From NCBI GenBank assembly GCA_009809945.1, contig WTPW01000547.1, forward strand, positions 281,680 through 345,679: 64,000 nucleotides of DNA. The letters run 5' to 3'. This DNA is from Gigaspora margarita. Taxonomy: Eukaryota; Glomeromycota; Glomeromycetes; Diversisporales; Gigasporaceae. Shown here in pieces: positions 9,565 through 18,997 of this stretch (positions are counted from its first letter, which is position 1; the number at the start of each line of letters is the position of its first letter). The translations under genes and the position numbers were made by a program. The notes beneath the pieces are model-generated. The model was not told the DNA's origin, did no database searches, and was given only the letters and a program-made list of their open reading frames with translations.

Positions 9565-10087
9565 TTTTGTGAACACAAAGGAATGATCAATGGTTTTATC
9601 CTAGTTAACAAATCCCTTTTTTGATTATTGGTAATATTATCCGCCACCAATATTTCCTTATATAGCTTATTCAATTTTTGAATGATATTCAATTAATTCT
9701 CAATATAATCTCGATATTAAAAATAATAATATCGTGTAGTTCGCAAATAATCCAATCTATATATCATTCTTCGTCGCATAAATACATTTATATTTAAATT
9801 ATTTAATCGTTCTAACAAATTGATCATTTCCTCATCCAGCTCGTGATAATTTTGATAAGTAATGCTTCTTATTCAATCTTCAACCTGTATAAATTCAGGT
9901 GGTAGTATGATCAACTGATAAGCCATGAATGCATTATCATGTGTTATTTTAAGATTTTTGATGATCAGTGGATTTTTTGAATTTTTGAAACAACAATCCT
10001 GGAATTTTGTCGATTCAATTTATACTGACACAATGAATAAGCATAATTGATTAGTAATGAAATTATTATAAATAAAGTTAATCACAT
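9561..10087 (-). pseudogene. Secreted protein paralogue A, heavily decayed
   Basis: Begins ATG TGA at 10087. Reading through gives a hydrophobic signal segment (LTLFIIISLLINYAYS) followed by CQYK, aligning with paralogue B residue for residue; the TGA matches Arg2 of B. Further on KITHDNAFMAYQLII aligns with B's KITNQDAEFIFKLAK, and the C-terminal helical part (EEMINLLERL, NQKRDLLTRIKPL) matches B's second half. One frameshift, one more TGA and two TAA interrupt it. Its final TGA overlaps the ATG of B in ATGA form. Confidence 0.6.
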
Positions 10088-10133
10088 CTTGCTGGAATTA
10101 TTTTTTAATTTCGAATCAACACTTTTTAAATAG

Positions 10134-10462
10134 ATGAAAGAAAAAAAACCAAACATATTAACGTACTATCGATTGTTAAATATCAAAAGATCATGTACAA
10201 AAAAAGAAATAGAAAAGGCTTACAGAAAACTAGCACTAAAATATCATCCAGATAAAAATTTAGACAATCCAAAGATCGCTCATGAGAAATTTTGCAAGAT
10301 CAATGAAGCATACATATACCTTTTAAAGCATCATGTGCAATTTAAAACTAACCAAAAAAGAAAATCCAAACAGAAAAAACCAACCAAAAAAAAGATAAAA
10401 AAACTGAATTGCTCGTAAAACGCATTCAAAAAATCCTTAAAGAATTTTTACAAAAACAATAA
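10134..10462 (+). pseudogene. J-domain (DnaJ-like) protein with one frameshift
   Basis: An N-terminal J domain of about 70 residues: [29 protein letters not shown] with the HPD tripeptide that stimulates Hsp70 ATPase, then [11 protein letters not shown] Lys-rich linker follows. A one-base slip in an A-run near 10385 gives a stop at 10418; the correct frame continues ([16 protein letters not shown]) to TAA at 10460-10462. No Gly/Phe or zinc region, so this is a short type III-like J protein of about 108 residues. The next gene starts two bases after the stop, and the divergent paralogue A starts 46 bases upstream. Confidence 0.75.
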
Positions 10463-10464
10463 AA

Positions 10465-10800
10465 ATGCCTCAAGAAAATACAAACGAATTTATTAAAGAT
10501 AACGGTAAAAGTAGCTATCCCTATAGCATTCCAAATCGAAAAAATATCAATTACAAAAAATTATATGAAGAAACAATTTTAAAAATTGATGATTACAAAA
10601 AACAATATGAAGAAACATTTTTTAAAATTGACGAACTGGAAAAGAAGATGCAAGAAATGTTGAAGCAAATACAAGGCATTGATAGAGATCTTAACAAACA
10701 ACGAAAAAGAAATAAGAAATACAAGCATCTTTTTACACAAGCATCAGATCATTTGCTTGTACATGGGATTGTTTTATCAAAAAACAAGAACAAGAAATGA
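10465..10800 (+). CDS. Coiled-coil protein, 111 residues, intact
   Basis: One of the few undamaged genes of the island. The middle is a long predicted coiled coil with an imperfect repeat (KLYEETILKIDDYKKQ, then QYEETFFKIDELEKK), ending in a basic segment (KNKNKK). No catalytic motif. Start two bases after the J-domain stop; its TGA overlaps the next ATG. Possibly a partner of the J-domain protein by position only. Confidence 0.6.
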   Translation: MPQENTNEFIKDNGKSSYPYSIPNRKNINYKKLYEETILKIDDYKKQYEETFFKIDELEKKMQEMLKQIQGIDRDLNKQRKRNKKYKHLFTQASDHLLVHGIVLSKNKNKK

Positions 10801-10936
10801 TTTTTATCTCTGATAATGAAAAAGAACTTCAAGAAGATACTTTTGATTATAACTATAATAATTATTTATTAGATGAAATTGTAATAACTACATTTACTAT
10901 ACAAATCAATTGTATGATCCTAATGTAGACTTTTAA
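10797..10936 (+). pseudogene. Small acidic ORF, about 45 residues
   Basis: Begins MIFISDNEKELQED in ATGA overlap with the previous stop. After one frameshift near 10890 it ends NQLYDPNVDF with TAA at 10934-10936, overlapping the convergent replication gene's stop. No recognised family. Support comes from position and amino-acid composition. Confidence 0.4.
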
Positions 10937-12661
10937 TCATTTTTTATACGTTTATTTATATTACTGTCTAATAAATTATTATCTAATAAATCATTATTTT
11001 TATGTTTACGCTTATTTGATGCTGTACTTGATTCGCGCACTGGATCATTATCTGATTCTATTAAATCAATGTCAATTAGCTCTAATGGTTCTTGTTGTTC
11101 AAATAAATATTTGTTTAACTGTTTACAACTGGGATAATCGTGTAAATATCGCTTTTTAAATTCAGGAAATGTTTTATGCCAGTATATATGATTGTTTTTG
11201 ATTATATGCTCACCAACATTTTCTGAATTTAACTTATTGCTCTTCTCGATAATTTCAGCAATTAAACTTGATCGAGTTCGATATTTCACGTCCCATTCTA
11301 TTGATCGAAATTTTTGCTTGTCACCCTCGTGGAATATGATTGAAGTTGTTCGCTTTTGTATGTCATTATCCCACTTGCCCAAAAATTCAATTATATAATC
11401 CAATCACCGATCAAATTGTCCAAAATCACGTTTATTGTCATCTTCCATGACCTCCGTTTGACTAAAATTATATACTTCTTCTGTTGGTTTTGTGGCTGTT
11501 AAAAAAACATATTTTGCTATAAATGGTTCGAACCCACCGTGTTTTTTTCCAGCCCTTTGGTGGGAATCATTTAAAAAATTCACCACATCCCCCCAATCAA
11601 GTTTCGTATAAATCATCAAACAACACTATCTCTTGCCCACAATATCTGTTCCACCAATTTGATCCAGATCGTTGTTTCTTTTGTTTATCAAACAATTCAT
11701 CACCAAATAATTCATGAACCAACCTAGTTTTTCTACTTCCACCTGGACCATAAAAGTAAAATGTGACTGGATGCCAAAATCGTCAAATTTTATTTTTCTT
11801 TTCTTCTTGTAAATCTTCGTATATTTTTTTCATATTAACATAATTATGTGAATATCGAACTTTTTAAGCATTATACTTAAACACTTCCAAAGGATGAGCT
11901 CCTTCCATCAACATCTTATTTCCTTCTAAGGTGGTTTCATATTCTTGTATATTATATTCATCCAAAGAATTTACATATTTTTTATTTATTTTTTTCGATT
12001 TTGCAAAATTTACCAAATTCGAATGGCCCAGTTATTACTTCTGATAATTCACCTCTTCCCTATCTTGCTAGTTTTCATTCACAAGTTTCATCGTATAAAT
12101 CACAAATCTTACTTAAATCATAATCACATTTGCATCCTTCATGTTTTTTACATCGATCATAAGGTTTACTACAATACAATCTTGCTAATAAAGATGTAGT
12201 TTTAATTGCCTCAATAAACATTGAGTGATCATTGAACAACTCCTTGATAGCTTTCATAGACATCGATTTTTTTAATTGAACATATACTTGAGAATGCAAA
12301 CATTCATCTTTGCTTGCTTCAAATTGCCAATTAATATGAGTAACTTTTAATTTAATATTATCATATTCTTCTTGTGTTCTTGGAAATGAATGTTCACATT
12401 TAATTCCATGCTCTCTACAATACGAACACTCGATATCATTGCATTTGTTTAGATTGCAACAATTTACACACTTATTGTCCCTGCATTGCCAATGTTTTTC
12501 ATCACAGAGAAAACAGATTGTTTTCTAGTTTTTTCAAATTTCTTTTCGCATTTTTCTTTATTTCTTTTTGTAAGGTTTTTCTTACAAATAAACACTTTTT
12601 TGCAATAATCACAATAATAAGACGTCACCATGAAATGAATAAATTCTACAGAAACTCCCAT
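10933..12661 (-). pseudogene. rep: CRESS-type Rep with cysteine-rich N-terminus, broken
   Basis: Rolling-circle replication initiator (HUH nuclease plus SF3 helicase). From 12661: four Cys-X2-Cys-X5/6-Cys units within about 90 residues; then the nuclease, with metal-binding HSQ in LHSQVYVQLKK (about 12290) and catalytic tyrosine motif ARLYCSK (about 12185); then a GPFEFG-like block near 12030; then Walker A GPGGSRKT (about 11735), Walker B VLFDDLYE (about 11615), a sensor-like FLTATKP (about 11490) and a Lys/Arg-rich C-terminus. At least three frameshifts, several TGA and one or two TAA/TAG interrupt it. Length near 570 residues is large for the family because of the N-terminal addition. Such Reps occur in circular ssDNA viruses and in bacterial and algal plasmids. 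Stop overlaps the convergent gene's stop. Confidence 0.8.
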
Positions 12662-12795
12662 TTTTTGTTTTTGTAAAATTATTCTTTAACGAGATATACA
12701 ATGTGTCTATTTATATCTTTTGAAAATTAGCAAATCATTAAAATTTATATAAAGAACAGGTTTTCTATTTTCATTAATTTTATCAAATTATCAAA

Positions 12796-13483
12796 ATGTG
12801 TACTAATGCAACAAACAAATTAATTGTTAATTAACAACTTGTACTTGATCATCCCAAAACATTTTTTGAAAAATATGTGCAAAAAAGTAATTTCGAAACT
12901 TACATTAATTAATGAGAAATTATTTACGTTGTCGAAATAAACAATAATATTTCAATTGCTACATTTCTTAAATGTGGTTTGAAAAGATATTTGAAAGAAC
13001 AAAATCAACAAGCTTGATTTAATACGTGCATAAAATGTGGAAAATTCACATACAGCCAAGTATACTCAAGGATCACATTTGGTAAATTTCGTCCATTAGG
13101 TAATTTAAAACAAGCTCTTCCTGCTGGATTAATCACTAAAAACATTAATTGTTGTGATGAACTGAATCTTTTTGCTTCTAATTACTTACAAGAAGGTGAA
13201 AAAGTAGATTTGCGATTTTTGATCACACAAAAATGAACTTTTTTTCAAAACTTATATTGATTGGTGCAGATATAAACTTTATGAATATGAACATGAAAAC
13301 ATTATCGTTTATGACAAAAAATTTAAAAAAATTGATCAATTTGTCGAAAAAGATTTGTTTTATTATGTAAATTATTTTTTAAAAGAAGAAATGGTATTTA
13401 ACACATGTCCTGATTGCAACAAAATTTGTGTAAACAAGAAAAATGGTTGTGGTTGCAAAAAAATTAAATGCTCATGTGAATAA
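12796..13483 (+). pseudogene. Cysteine-rich protein, about 228 codons, decayed
   Basis: One main frame from MCTNATNK at 12796 with TAA, TAA-TGA and TGA interruptions and one frameshift near 13215. Readable parts: TFLKCGLKRYLKEQ, CIKCGKFTYSQV, ALPAGLITKNINCCDE, FKTYIDWCRYKLYEYE, and a C-terminal cluster CPDCNKIC, then GCGCKKIKCSCE. It is divergent from rep across a 134-base gap that may hold both promoters. It ends three bases from the convergent F-box-like gene's stop. Likely zinc-binding; role unknown. Confidence 0.5.
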
Positions 13484-13486
13484 ATT

Positions 13487-14025
13487 TTATAATAATTCTT
13501 TATTAATTAACAATTTTAACTCTTTTTCATTCCCTTTTTCAAAATGATATTTTAAAACAAATGGTTTAACTTTGTAATCCCCTTCACATTTAATAATAAA
13601 ATTTATATTATTTTGAAAAAAATTGGATAACAATCAATTGAAACCCAACTTTGTAAATACACAAAATTAACTTCTTTATATTTGTTAAAATATTGTTTTG
13701 TAATTTTTTGACTGCATAATCTTTTGGGAAATACTTGTTGATTCCGTTTTTTTAAAAAAATTTTTATATTACCATTGTATAGCCCACTGAGACAACCAAA
13801 AGGTTTAAATAATTTTTGTCCCAATGATAATTTTCCTGATCCTGATTTTTTGTAGCAAAAGATAAATATTGGTTTTTTTGTAAAATAATACTGACAAATA
13901 TTGTCCATCCAAATTGTCTCAAATGTATTTTTAAAATTTTTTAAAATTAAACGTAATTTAACTTGTTCTTTAAAATTTAATATTTTAAAAATGTTGATAT
14001 TAGTTTCAAGAGGAAATTGGTTCAT
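13487..14025 (-). pseudogene. F-box-like protein, one late frameshift
   Basis: N-terminal NQFPLETNINIFKILNF, then KLRLILKNF, fits the F-box pattern (Pro-Leu-Glu, hydrophobic helix, second helix ending at Trp near residue 40), suggesting a SCF substrate adaptor or a viral/effector mimic. The remaining 140 residues have no recognised repeat. The first frame stops at 13603; shifting frame near 13610 gives a coherent tail (IIKCEGDYKVKPFVL) to TAA at 13487-13489. Confidence 0.5.
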
Positions 14026-14089
14026 TTTTGATAATTTAAAAATTTTTGTAAAAATTGTATGCTATTTATAATTTTAGTAATAAAAATAT

Positions 14090-14144
14090 TTGATCAGCAT
14101 TTACAAATTCGTAAATTTTACAATTTGTAAACAGAAAAGATCAG
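14090..14144. promoter_or_regulatory. Palindromic iterons, second cluster
   Basis: Two copies of the ATTTACNAATTNGTAAAT-type palindrome flanked by 'gatcag' on both sides, between two minus-strand genes. Same motif as at 6810-6960 and 15125-15250. Confidence 0.45.
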
Positions 14145-14877
14145 TTAAATACATAAACAATAATAACTATCACAATTATCACACAATGGCAGAGGTGAAT
14201 AACCATTAAAACAATTAAAACAAACTACTGAGCAACATTCTTTAGTATCTAACCATTGATTAACATAATTATGGCACCAATCACAATATTGAATATTTTT
14301 TGTTTTTGATTTTAAATTGTTAAATAAGCTAATTATTTTAAGATTAAAGATTTTTATGCAATATTTGTCAAGTTTTGAAATATAAATTAATATTTAAACA
14401 AATTAATTTTTTTAAATCTCTAATATAACGCGTATGAGCATAATCAAGATAAATATCATCATATATACTGCTATCAATAAGATTAAAATCATCAAATATT
14501 TCTTTATACTCATCATTCAACTATTTGAAAAAGGAACATCTTTAATTATCATATTCATAAAAATATCTGCCTTCATTTTCATTTTGTCTTTTAACGATTG
14601 ATAATTTTGCCAAAATTCGACAATTACAATATACTCTATGAAATAATTCTGTTCTATCGCTTCAAACATACTATACAATGATGATAATTGAATTTGATGG
14701 TCGTCAAATATTTTTTCATATTTAACAATTTTTATTGCATATTTTTAAAATAAGCTCACTATTCTCAAATGAACGTCTATTAATTAATGAAAATTTATAA
14801 ACATCTAAAATTTCGTCAAATTCTTCTATTATCATTAGATTCAATTCAGCACAATTGAATATTTTAATTGCAGACAT
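14145..14877 (-). pseudogene. F-box-like protein with C-terminal zinc-type cysteine cluster
   Basis: Start MSAIKIFNCAELNLMIIEEF with a second helix KFSLINRRSFE, F-box-like. Two frameshifts and a few stops later the product ends with YCDWCHNYV, KECCSVVCFNCF and LCDNCDSYYC, nine or more cysteines in about 45 residues. About 240 codons. A shortened tandem copy lies directly upstream (14982-15100). Confidence 0.45.
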
Positions 14878-14929
14878 TATTTGAAAAATAAACCAATTTC
14901 AAAAGCCATTATATATATAAGAAATATTT

Positions 14930-14970
14930 TAATCGACATTTACAAATTCATAAAATTTACGAATTCGTAA
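14930..14970. promoter_or_regulatory. Palindromic iteron pair upstream of 14145-14877 gene
   Basis: 'acatttacaaattcat' followed by 'atttacgaattcgtaaat', the best palindrome of the set (18 bases, fully symmetric), about 75 bases before the minus-strand start at 14877. Confidence 0.45.
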
Positions 14971-14981
14971 ATTAAATCAAA

Positions 14982-15100
14982 TTAATGTTGAGCAAAATCA
15001 ACATAAATATCACATATACTATCAATAAAATTAAAATCATCAAATTATCGAATTCTTCATCAAGTTCTTCCATTATTACTCGATTCAATTCAGAATACAT
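14982..15100 (-). pseudogene. Internally deleted tandem copy of the 14145-14877 gene
   Basis: Starts MYSELNRVIMEELDE, matching the neighbour's AELNLMIIEEFDE, then jumps to sequence matching its later DDFNLIDSSIYDDIYLDY part. The upstream regions are also duplicated, each with a palindromic iteron, so the unit arose by tandem duplication and deletion. Confidence 0.45.
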
Positions 15101-15119
15101 TATTTTGGAAAATAAAACA

Positions 15120-15255
15120 ATTTCTAAGATCAACATTCACAAATTTGTAAATATGCTGATCTAAATTTACGAATCTGTAAATTATATAATCAAATTATGA
15201 ATTAAAATGCTGATTATGTAATTTACAAATGCAGTAAATCGGTAAATATAAAAAC
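15120..15255. promoter_or_regulatory. Palindromic iterons between divergent genes
   Basis: Four degenerate copies of the ATTTACGAATTNGTAAAT motif with 'gctgat' spacers, between a minus-strand start (15100) and a plus-strand start (15289). Confidence 0.45.
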
Positions 15256-15288
15256 ATCAAAATTTTTTAATTTGAAAATTTTAAAAAA

Positions 15289-15888
15289 TGAAGAAAAATT
15301 ATTTTTTAATTATTGTACCTGAAATTCTTTTATAATCATTGATTCATTAATTTTTGATTCAGGGTGGGAACTTAAAGAATTCGCATTAACATGCAAACAA
15401 TTTTATACATTTATTAAAAAACAAACAAAATGTATTGAACTCTCAACAAATAAATATCACTATGACTTTAGTACCTTACTTAACGAAAAAAATGACACTT
15501 TTAAAAACATCTGTAAAGAAATTAAATATATAATTTTATTTAAAGAATTTAAAACATTTCATACAACTGTGAAAAAAATTGAATACAATTATTTTGAAAA
15601 GACAAAAATACGAAAATATATCATACCTAAAAATTTACTAGAACGACCAAATGAATGTTTTTTTTTCTTTATAAACTTGAACAAAATTATGTTATAGATA
15701 TGAAAAATAGTTTTTTTTACAAGAAAACACGTTGCAGATTTGATGAACAGATTCAATATGACTGGCGTAAAAGTGAAGATTGTATTATTTGCAATAACAA
15801 ATATTTTTTATTTAATTTAGTATATTTCAATCATTTATTAGCAAATGATTATTTAGAAATCGTTAAATCACTTCATAATTGCAATTAA
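15289..15888 (+). pseudogene. F-box-like protein with CIIC motif, decayed
   Basis: MKKNYFLIIVPEILL followed, after two TAA and a frameshift near 15350, by WELKEFALTCKQFYTFIKKQ, a convincing F-box second half. Then about 110 residues of lysine- and aromatic-rich sequence, a frameshift near 15660, and DWRKSEDCIICNNKYFLF to TAA at 15886-15888. Last recognisable gene of the island. Its final 64 bases are repeated just downstream. Confidence 0.5.
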
Positions 15889-15985
15889 TATTATTCTTTC
15901 ATTTGTAATGATTATGTGAAAATTGTTAAATCACTTTAAAATTACAATTAATATTATTCTTTCATTTGTAATCTCTTGTAAGCAA
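15855..15985 (+). repeat. About 64-bp direct duplication of the gene's 3' end
   Basis: 'cgttaaatcacttcataattgc' and its degenerate second copy 'ttgttaaatcactttaaaat', each followed by 'attattctttcatttgtaat'. Marks the right edge of recognisable island sequence. Confidence 0.6.
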
Positions 15986-15989
15986 TAAA

Positions 15990-17260
15990 TTTTTTAAATA
16001 AACTTGACCCAAATCACAATTTGATAATTTGGCCTAAATTACGATTTCAACAGTCTAAAATTGTAACCTGAATTTAGGACAGATGTAACCTAAATTTAGG
16101 TTACAATTTTAGGATACAATTTTGTAACCTGATTTTAGGACAGATGTAACCTAAATTTAGGTTACAATTTTAGGATACAATTTTGTAACCTGATTTTAAG
16201 ACAGATTTTAGGTTATATTTCGATTATATTTGTTTTTGACGAAATTCACTGGGCATTGTCAATCATGCTGCGCCACAGTTGCGCCACAAAAAATTGGTCT
16301 TTTTCAGGATTTTTGATAAAATCCCCAATATTGTGAGTAAAAAAACAAACACAATGGTCTTGGAAAAACTTTTTACTAATAAAATTTCAAAATGATCACT
16401 ATCATGCCAAGTTCTAAAATGTTGGAATTCTCTGGGCATTGTCAATCCTTTTTCAGCCTGTAGATTTGACCAGAGTTATGATAGTGTGGGCCAAAAATTT
16501 CATAATTCAGGCCAAAATCAAAATCTCTGGACATCCAAAATCTCTGGCCATATTACTAAGACTCTGGGATTTGCTGATCATTGATTTAGGTTCAATTTAG
16601 GATACAATTTTGTAACCTGATTTTAGGACGGATTTTAGGTTACATTTTTTGGATGTTTACAGCTTTACTAACTCGCAAGCCCGCCAACCAATCAACTGTC
16701 ACATAGCAGTAACTCTGATTGGCTATTGTTTGCTCGTCTAATTTTGTAACATAGAATATAACTCAGTTCGCTTTGCAAACTTTGTTATATTCTTAGTGGC
16801 CATTGGCCTATACCAATAAACAATAAAATACTTCACTAAAATATATATAATACCTAAATTTCATTGCAAAAATCTTCAAACTTATTAATTAAAGGCCTTA
16901 TACTTCACTAAAATATATATAATACCTAAATTTCATTGCAAAAATCTTCAAACTTATTAATTAAAGGCCTTTTTTTCTTTTTCTTTTTAACTCTGCTACA
17001 AAAAATACTTACAAGCATTTTTTGTATAACATAAAATTGTGTTACTCACATTTTTAATAACCTGAAACTTATTGGTTCTCAATCAATTAAACAAATTATT
17101 AATTAATTTTACACAAAGCAAATATTTACTTTTTTGTAACTTTTCTAATTTATACAAATTAACATTACCTAAACTATACAATCTTGCACATCTTGTGTAA
17201 TATGACTAATATCACATGATCTAAATAGCATGTGACTTGTATAACCTATACTTTCTTGGT
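15990..17260. repeat. Host-type repeats: 61-bp and 72-bp tandem units
   Basis: No gene seen. 16063-16215: a 61-bp unit containing 'gtaacctga' and 'taaatttaggttac', about 2.5 copies, with a further partial copy at 16590-16650. 16828-16974: a 72-bp unit repeated twice ('cttcactaaaatatatataa' at 16831 and 16903). The phrase 'ctgggcattgtcaatc' occurs twice (16249, 16433). The junction between island and host sequence lies somewhere in 15985-16070. Confidence 0.65.
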
Positions 17261-17261
17261 T

Positions 17262-18344
17262 GCAAATCTTACATTTTTGATACTCCTGCACTTACTTTTT
17301 TGATACTGATCGATATGAAAATCCTAGTAAAAATAAGAATTTTCTAAACTTTGAGCAAAGATATCTTGGCAACCATAAGACCAAATTTGGTAAAACTTTT
17401 TTTATTTAAATTTTATGCCTTCATAGAATTCAAATAAAAAAAATACATCGAATTTAGTCAAGTGGTTGTCGAGTTATCTTTGCTCAAAGTTAGAGAAAAT
17501 CAAATGCTTATCAAAATAGAAGCTGCACCAAATTTTTTATCTAACTTTTAGCGAAGATACCTTGACAACCATCTTACCAAATTTGATAAAACTTTTTTTT
17601 TGAATTATATAGCTTCATATAATTCAAATAAAAAAAATTTTATCGAATTTAGTCAAGTGGTTGTCAAGATATCTTCGCTCAAAGTTAGAAAAAAATCAAA
17701 ACAACTATCAAAATAGAAGCTGCACCAAATTTTTTTCTAAATTTGAGCGAAGATATCTTGACGACCATCTAATCAAATTCGATAAAACTTTTTTATTTGA
17801 ATTCTATGGCTTTATAAAATTCATAAAAAAAAAGTTTTATCAAATTTGGTTAGATGGTCGTCAAGATATCTTCGCTCAAATTTAGAAAAAAATTTGGCAC
17901 AGCTTCTATTTTGATAGTTTTGACTTTGAGCAAAGATATCTTGACAACCACTTGACTAAATATGATAAAAATTTTTTTATTTGAATTATATGAAGCTATA
18001 GAATTCAAAAAAAAAGTTTATCAAATTTGGTCAGATGGGTGTCGAGGTATCTTTACTCAAAGTTAGATAAAAAATTTGGCCAGCTTCTATTTTGATAGGC
18101 GTTTTGATTTTCTCTGACTTTGAGCGAAGATAACTTGACAACCACTTGACTAAATTCGATGAATTTTTTTTTATTTGAATTCTATGAAGCTATAGAATTC
18201 AAATAAAAAGGTTTTACCAAATTTGGTCCTATGGTTGCCAAGATATCTTCACTCAAAGTTTTGTAAATTCTTATTTTTACTGGGATTTTCATATCGATCA
18301 GTATCAAAAAAGTAAGTGCAGGAGTATCAAAAATGTAAGATTTG
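17262..18344. repeat. 1.08-kb palindrome built of nested smaller palindromes
   Basis: Outer arms match from 'gcaaatcttacatttttgat' (17262) to its complement ending at 18344. Inside, about five degenerate units repeat 'caaatttggt', 'gaattcaaataaaa' and 'caagatatcttcgctcaaa' in alternating orientation, so each unit can also fold alone. No ORF of note. Foldback-type element. Confidence 0.75.
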
Positions 18345-18458
18345 CTGCTTGGTTGGTATTATATTATACAAAACAAATTATATCTCTTTGTGAAGCTCTT
18401 AACAGTTTCTATCTTATTATTATATTTATTAAATTTAATCTTCTCTTGAATAATACAA

Positions 18459-18914
18459 ATATATATTATGGTGCAAGTAACCTATACTCAACAGTTACAC
18501 AAAGTATTTTAGTAGTGTTTCACTTATTTAAATGACTATAACTTCTTATCTAAGAGGATTAAAAAAATCTGACTGGTAACTTTGTAGAGCTATATTAGCT
18601 CTACATGTGTGCTAAATATCTTTTCAAAATCTCATCACTGTAAGAAATTGATGTGTTTTGAAAATTAAAATTTTCTATATAATTTTATAAATTTACATAT
18701 AAAATTTTAATTTTCAAAATGCATCAACTTCTTACAGTGATGAGATTTTGAAAAGATATTTGGCACACATGTAGAGCTAATATAGCTCTACAAAGTTACT
18801 AGTCAGATTTTTTTAAAAACTCTTATATAAGAAGTTATAGCCATTTAAACAAGTGAAACACTACTAAAATACTTTGTGTAACTGTTGAGTATAGGTTACT
18901 TGCACCATATATAT
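18459..18914. repeat. 456-bp palindrome (foldback/MITE-like)
   Basis: Arms 18459-18680 and about 18715-18914 match with few differences ('tggtgcaagtaacctatact' at the outer end, 'gagctatattagctctac' inside). Central loop about 35 bases. No clear target duplication. Confidence 0.75.
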
Positions 18915-18997
18915 TTTATTTAATTAAATTTGAACTATTCTTTTACACTACCTGTTCTATATCTACAAACCTTACTATATAACACTATATATTTAAC

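Noticed and set aside
3732..15990. Alternative genetic code (TGA = Trp) for the island, as in Mollicutes or mitochondria
   Set aside because: Many TGA codons read through to good protein, but where homologues or paralogues allow alignment they match Arg, not Trp. TGG is used for Trp in the same genes, TAA/TAG also occur, and the gypsy element and Helitron 2 show the same pattern.
3732..15990. Island as a mitochondrial insertion
   Set aside because: No mitochondrial gene is present, and a CMP kinase, J protein and Rep are not fungal mitochondrial genes.
15990..16670. Island extending further right, including the 60-codon frame at 16263-16445
   Set aside because: From about 16010 the sequence is 61-bp tandem and duplicated phrases, and the frame has no paralogue or neighbour support.
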